A DNA stretch of 9,217 nucleotides from Hyphomicrobiaceae bacterium (GTDB taxonomy: Bacteria; Pseudomonadota; Alphaproteobacteria; Rhizobiales; MH13). Under the pieces are notes generated by a model that saw only the letters and a list, made by a program, of their open reading frames with translations, searched no databases and was not told where the DNA came from. How positions within the stretch are numbered: the stretch's first letter is position 1; each line of letters starts with the position of its first letter. The stretch covers positions 6,812-16,028 of the forward strand of contig JAGRKQ010000033.1 of the NCBI GenBank assembly GCA_020442235.1, in the 5' to 3' direction. Position numbers and translations under genes: made by a program. Shown one piece after another: positions 5,990 to 9,217 of the stretch.

Positions 5990-6959
5990 GGCCAAAAAGG
6001 CTCCGAAAGAGGATAACGGCACGGGTGCGCGCAGCGCCGGCGAGCGCATCGCAAAAGTGATCTCGCGCGCCGGGGCCGCATCGCGGCGCGACGCCGAACG
6101 GCTGATCGCCGACGGGCGCGTCACCCTCAATGGCACGGCGGTGACCACGCCGGCAACGCTGGTCGGCCCCGAAGACACCATCGCCATCGACGGCGCCCCC
6201 CTGCCCGCGCGCGAGCGCACGCGGCTCTTTCTCTATCACAAGCCGAAAGGCCTCGTTGTCGCCGCGCGCGATCCCGAGGGCCGCCCGACCGTGCAGGCGG
6301 CGCTGGACCCGGCACTGCCGCGCCTGCAACCCGTCGGTCGGCTCGACATCAACACCGAAGGGCTTCTGCTTCTGACCAATGACGGCGGGCTGAAGCGCGT
6401 CCTGGAACTGCCCTCCACCGGCTGGGTGCGGCGCTACAGGGTGCGCTGCCACGGCACGGTGGCGCTGGAACGGCTCGAAGCCCTGAAGAACGGCATCACC
6501 GTCGAGGGCGTGCGTTATGGCCCGGTGGATGCGCGTCTCGACCGGGTGCAGGGTGCCAATTCCTGGCTGACGCTCGGCCTGCGCGAAGGCAAGAACCGCG
6601 AGGTGAAGAACATCCTCGCCGCGCTTGGCCTCACGGTGACCCGGCTGATCCGCATTTCCTACGGCCCGTTCCAGCTTGGCGAGCTGCGGCGCGGCGCGGT
6701 GGAGGAAGTGCGCGGACGCATCCTCAAGGATCAGCTCGGCAAAAAGCTGACCGAGGCGTCGGGCGCCGATTTCGAGGCCCCCTTGCGTGAAGATCCGTCC
6801 CGTAAACCACCCTCTTCTCCGGCAAGAGCCGAAGGCCGGCCGGCCCGCAAGCCGGCCCCGGCCAAGATGCCGCCCGAGCCTTCGCACCGCCCGCCGCGCG
6901 GCAAGGGCAAGCCCACCTCCTCCGGCCGGCCGGCACCGCGCCGCAGGGATGCGCGCTGA
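5988..6959 (+). CDS. rluB: RsuA/RluB-family rRNA pseudouridine synthase with a basic C-terminal tail
   Basis: A 323-residue enzyme that isomerises a specific uridine to pseudouridine in rRNA. An S4 RNA-binding domain occupies about residues 18-70 (AGERIAKVISRAGAASRRDA, then RVTLNG). The catalytic domain carries PVGRLDINTEGLLLLTNDG (115-133) with the catalytic Asp120, then YRVRCHGTV, and GLREGKNREVKNILAALGLTV plus LIRISYGPFQLGEL, all typical of the RsuA/RluB/RluE/RluF group. RluB (23S rRNA) is the most likely member in this lineage, but substrate cannot be settled from motifs. After about residue 262 comes a roughly 60-residue Pro/Arg/Lys/Ser-rich tail with no predicted fold. The start is the ATG at 5988 with GGAAGGG 11 bases upstream; an in-frame GTG at 5976 is possible. 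The TGA shares its last base with the rsmD ATG, so the two are coupled. Confidence 0.9.
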   Translation: MAKKAPKEDNGTGARSAGERIAKVISRAGAASRRDAERLIADGRVTLNGTAVTTPATLVGPEDTIAIDGAPLPARERTRLFLYHKPKGLVVAARDPEGRPTVQAALDPALPRLQPVGRLDINTEGLLLLTNDGGLKRVLELPSTGWVRRYRVRCHGTVALERLEALKNGITVEGVRYGPVDARLDRVQGANSWLTLGLREGKNREVKNILAALGLTVTRLIRISYGPFQLGELRRGAVEEVRGRILKDQLGKKLTEASGADFEAPLREDPSRKPPSSPARAEGRPARKPAPAKMPPEPSHRPPRGKGKPTSSGRPAPRRRDAR

Positions 6960-7528
6960 TGCGGGTGGTTGCGGGACGGTTTCGCGGCCGTGCCCTGACC
7001 GCGCCCGAGGGCGATGAAACCCGCCCGACGACGGACCGCCTGCGTGAAGCGGTCTTCAACATTCTTGCCAGCCGGCTTTCGCCGGATCTTGGCGGCATGA
7101 AGGTTCTCGATCTTTTCGCCGGCTCCGGTGCGCTCGGCATCGAGGCGCTGTCGCGCGGTGCCGATTACGGCGTCTTCGTGGAAACCGGCGCGGCGGCACG
7201 CGGGGCGATCCGCACCAATCTGGAAAGCCTCGGTCTTTTCGGAACGGCCCGCATTCTGCGCCGCGATGCGACCGATCTCGGCCCGGCGGGCGGACTCGGC
7301 TCGTTCAGGCTGGTTTTCTGCGATCCGCCTTACGGCAAGGGGCTGGGCGAGCGGGCGCTGGCAAGCGCTCTCTCCGGCGGCTGGATTGCCGGCGACGGGC
7401 TCGTCGTCCTGGAAGAAGCGCGCAAGAGCACGATCGCCCTTCCCGACGGGCTGTTCCTGATCGATGAGCGCAGCTACGGCGAGACCAAGGTGCTTTTTCT
7501 GACACCCGACGCTACACTCGCCGCATGA
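6959..7528 (+). CDS. rsmD: 16S rRNA (guanine966-N2)-methyltransferase
   Basis: A 189-residue SAM-dependent methyltransferase that makes m2G966 in the small-subunit rRNA. The N-terminus MRVVAGRFRGRALTAP and RPTTDRLREAVFNIL (22-36) are diagnostic of RsmD. The SAM loop is VLDLFAGSGALGIEALSRGA (49-68) and the catalytic motif is CDPPYGKGLG (121-130). The length is typical. The ATG at 6959 overlaps the last base of the pseudouridine synthase stop, with AGGGA nine bases upstream. The TGA overlaps the next ATG (ATGA, 7525-7528). Pairing with an rRNA pseudouridine synthase makes a small ribosome-maturation operon, which I recall as common in alphaproteobacteria. Confidence 0.96.
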   Translation: MRVVAGRFRGRALTAPEGDETRPTTDRLREAVFNILASRLSPDLGGMKVLDLFAGSGALGIEALSRGADYGVFVETGAAARGAIRTNLESLGLFGTARILRRDATDLGPAGGLGSFRLVFCDPPYGKGLGERALASALSGGWIAGDGLVVLEEARKSTIALPDGLFLIDERSYGETKVLFLTPDATLAA

Positions 7529-8079
7529 TCGCCCGGCTCATCGCCTTCGTGATGCTGGCTCTCGGCGCAGGCAGCGCCAGCCAGTTTCCCGAATATGCCC
7601 AGCAGTACCGCCAGCGCCTTGGCGGTGCGGTGGATGAATTGTCGGTGATCGTCGGCGAGTTCGACGCGGCGGCACGCTCGGCCGGCCTGACGCGCGAAGA
7701 GGCGTTGTGGCAATACAGCGAGGCCGGCGGCAACTTCCTGCCCGAACGCGGCAACCAGATGCGCCGGGCCATCAACCGGTTCGAGACCCTGAGGGAACAG
7801 GACACGCTGCTCGATCAGGGCGGCACGTTCTCGGCGCTGCGCGTCGTTCTTCTCGATGCCGACCGGCAGGTTGCAGAAGGCGCCCTGGAAGATTTCCGAC
7901 CGGCCGTTCCACTGACGGCGGAAGGGCTTTCGCTGACGGCTGCCGGCGGGGCGCTGGGGCTGATCTTCTACCAGATCCTTGCCTTTGGCGGGCGGCGGCT
8001 GATGGGCCGCAATGCAGAAAGCCGCGCCGGAGCCTCTGGCACCGGACGCGGCCTTCCGAAATCGCAAAAGCCGTCCTGA
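7525..8079 (+). CDS. DUF2937 family membrane protein
   Basis: A 184-residue protein I recognise as DUF2937, mainly from the strongly conserved SQFPEYAQQYRQRLGGAVDE (18-37). The N-terminus (MIARLIAFVMLALGAGSAS) is a signal anchor or uncleaved membrane helix. A second hydrophobic helix spans about 135-154 (LSLTAAGGALGLIFYQILAF) and is followed by a basic tail (GGRRLMGRN), which suggests the tail is cytoplasmic. The central part, about 110 residues, is charged and helical and should be periplasmic if the first segment is an anchor. No enzyme motif is visible and no function is known to me. The ATG overlaps the rsmD stop, so it is translated with the ribosome-maturation genes, although a functional link is not obvious. 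The opposing cupin-like gene ends four bases after its stop. Confidence 0.8.
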   Translation: MIARLIAFVMLALGAGSASQFPEYAQQYRQRLGGAVDELSVIVGEFDAAARSAGLTREEALWQYSEAGGNFLPERGNQMRRAINRFETLREQDTLLDQGGTFSALRVVLLDADRQVAEGALEDFRPAVPLTAEGLSLTAAGGALGLIFYQILAFGGRRLMGRNAESRAGASGTGRGLPKSQKPS

Positions 8080-8083
8080 AACC

Positions 8084-9100
8084 TCAGGCCGCCTTGTTCT
8101 TCGCCTCGGCGGAGGCGTTGAAGGCGCCGTGCGGATAAGGCTCGATGTCGCGCACGCCGTTGGGGGCGTCCGGGTCGACACGGAAGCTTACCCATTTCAC
8201 CCGGCGGTGCTGTTTCTGGATGCCCGACTTCTTTAGCATCGCGGTGAAGGCCGACTTCATCCAGGGCGACAGGCCCTCGACGGCGATGCCGAGCTGGCCC
8301 ATGCCAAAGCGGCGGCGCAGATAGCCATTGGCGAAATAGACGCCGTAACGCTTCATCGTTTCCAGAGTGAAGTGCTCGGTGGAGAGCGACACGTTCATCA
8401 TGTCGTGGTTCTCCACCCGGTGCGGGTCGTTGTGCCCCCAGAGCAGCATTTCGCCCGGCCGGAGCTCGACCGTGGAGCAGTCGGGCCTGTCATCCCAGGA
8501 CAGCTCGAAGGGGATTTCCACCTCGTCGATCTCGTTGAGATAGATGCGCTCCATCAGTTCCTCGGAGATGTAAGGCTCCTTCTTGGGATAATGGAACACG
8601 CGCTTCACGCCGCGCAGCTGCCACAGGATCGTGATCGGCACGTCGACATGGTAGAAGGTGGAGATGTGCGGCGAGGAAATGATGAAGCCGAGCTGGCGCC
8701 GGCGGGTCTGGAGACCGGGGCAGGCATCCTCGAAGCTTTCATAGATGTCATCGAGCAGCTTGGCGTAGTCCGGCATCAGATGGTTGAGGTCGCGCAGGTT
8801 CAGCCAGACGCGCCCGTTCTTCACCGCCTCGATGATGTCGGCGCCCTTCATGCCGCGCACATCGCCGGTGCGCCAGGTTTCCTTGTTCGACGGATCGTCG
8901 CCCATGGTGACGACGTCGATATAGTCATCGGGCGTTGCGTCGATCAGAGCGGCAAGGCCGGCATCGGACACGTCGATGCGGTCGAGGAAGGTATGCTTGC
9001 GGTGGAAGAGTTCCTTCTCGAACCGCAGGTGATCGTCTTCCTTCCAGTCGGAAACGACGGATCGGATCATGTCGGCACCCCAATCTTGCGGACTGTTCAT
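8084..9100 (-). CDS. Cupin/JmjC-like protein, probable Fe(II)/2-oxoglutarate-dependent oxygenase
   Basis: A leftward gene for a soluble protein of 338 residues. The core looks like a double-stranded beta-helix of the cupin/JmjC type: FIISSPHISTFYHVDVPITILWQL holds an H-x-D pair (His151, Asp153), followed by GVKRVFHYP with Lys166 as a possible 2-oxoglutarate contact, and then PGEMLLWGHNDPHRVEN (215-231), where His227 (or His223) would be the distal iron ligand. The N-terminal 100 residues are charged and helical; the C-terminal 80 (YFANGYLRRRFGMGQLG, GLSPWMKSAFTAMLKKSG) are basic and helical. The start is uncertain: ATG at 9100 has G-rich bases but no spacing, GTG at 9124 adds eight residues, and ATG at 9070 removes ten. 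Hydroxylation of a protein, lipid or small molecule is possible; the substrate is unknown. It has no visible functional link to its neighbours. Confidence 0.65.
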   Translation of the reverse strand: MNSPQDWGADMIRSVVSDWKEDDHLRFEKELFHRKHTFLDRIDVSDAGLAALIDATPDDYIDVVTMGDDPSNKETWRTGDVRGMKGADIIEAVKNGRVWLNLRDLNHLMPDYAKLLDDIYESFEDACPGLQTRRRQLGFIISSPHISTFYHVDVPITILWQLRGVKRVFHYPKKEPYISEELMERIYLNEIDEVEIPFELSWDDRPDCSTVELRPGEMLLWGHNDPHRVENHDMMNVSLSTEHFTLETMKRYGVYFANGYLRRRFGMGQLGIAVEGLSPWMKSAFTAMLKKSGIQKQHRRVKWVSFRVDPDAPNGVRDIEPYPHGAFNASAEAKNKAA

Positions 9101-9175
9101 CCCCCGTGTGTAACGCAAAGTCACGTCTTATGGGTTAAGGCCCTGAAAAAGCAGATAATTTATCTTAATGAGCCG
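9101..9175. promoter_or_regulatory. AT-rich gap upstream of the cupin-like gene
   Basis: A 75-base stretch, much richer in A and T than the rest of the window, between the end of a leftward gene and the cupin-like gene. It should contain the promoter of the cupin-like gene if that gene is not read through from upstream. It includes the palindrome AGATAA-T-TTATCT at 9153-9165. I could not identify clear -35/-10 hexamers. Confidence 0.4.
9153..9165. repeat. Palindrome AGATAA-T-TTATCT, possible operator
   Basis: Perfect six-base arms around a single central T, about 52 bases before the ATG of the cupin-like gene. The position and symmetry suit a dimeric repressor or activator site. AT-rich palindromes of this length can occur by chance. 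Confidence 0.3.
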
Positions 9176-9183
9176 TTAACGGC
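9172..9183. repeat. Perfect palindrome GCCGTTAACGGC
   Basis: A 12-base perfect palindrome with no spacer that spans the TAA stop of the leftward gene entering from the right. In RNA it would leave little loop, so a DNA-binding role is more likely than a terminator; no T-tract follows directly on the minus strand. Confidence 0.3.
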
Positions 9184-9217
9184 GACCGAACAATTTTTCC
9201 AGTTTCGCCCGGTCGAG
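9176..9217 (-). CDS. C-terminal 13 residues of a leftward gene (partial)
   Basis: Read on the minus strand from the right edge, one frame gives LDRAKLEKLFGRR and then TAA at 9178-9176. The composition (charged helix ending in basic residues) and codon choice look like the end of a real protein. The fragment is too short to name the family. If real, it lies 75 bases upstream of the cupin-like gene in the same direction. Confidence 0.45.
   Translation of the reverse strand, partial: LDRAKLEKLFGRR

Noticed and set aside
5449..6081. The DUF2093 frame extended leftward-upstream through tadA to give a 283-residue protein
   Set aside because: The extension is an out-of-frame reading of tadA and rluB with Arg/Pro/Ala-rich composition. 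The DUF2093 signature lies only in the last 72 residues, which have their own RBS and start.
8102..8117. Perfect six-base stem CGCCTC-GGCG-GAGGCG just after the DUF2937 stop
   Set aside because: It encodes the Ala/Glu-rich end of the cupin-like protein and is followed by TTGAAGG with no T-tract, so it is at best a weak rho-independent signal.
1..9217. Mobile elements, CRISPR arrays, tRNA/rRNA genes, toxin-antitoxin or defence systems
   Set aside because: No transposase or integrase motifs, spaced direct repeats, tRNA-like cloverleaf, or defence-type domains were seen. Essentially all coding capacity is taken by housekeeping or conserved alphaproteobacterial genes, with even base composition apart from the two intergenic gaps.

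Overview
The window is GC-rich, densely packed chromosomal DNA that looks alphaproteobacterial, most likely Hyphomicrobiales (Rhizobiales), Rhizobiaceae-like. The reasons are the order cysQ-like / DUF4170 / DUF374 acyltransferase / waaA / lpxK, the presence of small families that are mainly alphaproteobacterial (DUF6101, DUF4170, DUF2093), and the ATGA/GTGA stop-start overlaps. The genus cannot be fixed from the sequence alone.

Layout: (1) 1-328, the 3' end of ubiA (ubiquinone synthesis), read rightward, meets a leftward DUF6101 gene (331-849) tail to tail. (2) 850-1066 is a divergent regulatory gap with an inverted repeat and a possible micro-ORF. (3) 1067-5214 is a tight rightward five-gene operon: an inositol-monophosphatase/CysQ-family phosphatase, DUF4170, a DUF374 lysophospholipid acyltransferase-like protein, waaA (Kdo transferase) and lpxK (lipid A 4'-kinase). 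Three of the four junctions overlap (4, 8 and 4 bases), which points to translational coupling. (4) 5230-5989, leftward, holds tadA (tRNA A34 deaminase) followed by DUF2093. (5) 5988-8079, rightward, holds an RsuA/RluB-type rRNA pseudouridine synthase, rsmD (16S rRNA m2G966 methyltransferase) and a DUF2937 membrane protein, with one-base and four-base overlaps. (6) 8084-9100, leftward, is a cupin/JmjC-like protein, probably an Fe(II)/2-oxoglutarate oxygenase. It is preceded by a short AT-rich gap with two palindromes and the last 13 codons of another leftward gene.

Functionally there are two modules. One is inner-membrane Kdo2-lipid A assembly (LpxK phosphorylates the disaccharide, WaaA adds Kdo) with an acyltransferase-like protein and a phosphatase of unsettled substrate. 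The other is decoding and ribosome maturation: tadA, the pseudouridine synthase and rsmD.

I found no mobile element, CRISPR array, tRNA, rRNA, phage gene or defence gene, and no convincing new multi-gene system. The points most worth a second look are the tadA/rluB divergent start codons that share bases, the hairpin/micro-ORF leader before the cysQ-like gene, the three tail-to-tail junctions with almost no spacer, and the uncharacterised cupin/JmjC-like protein.
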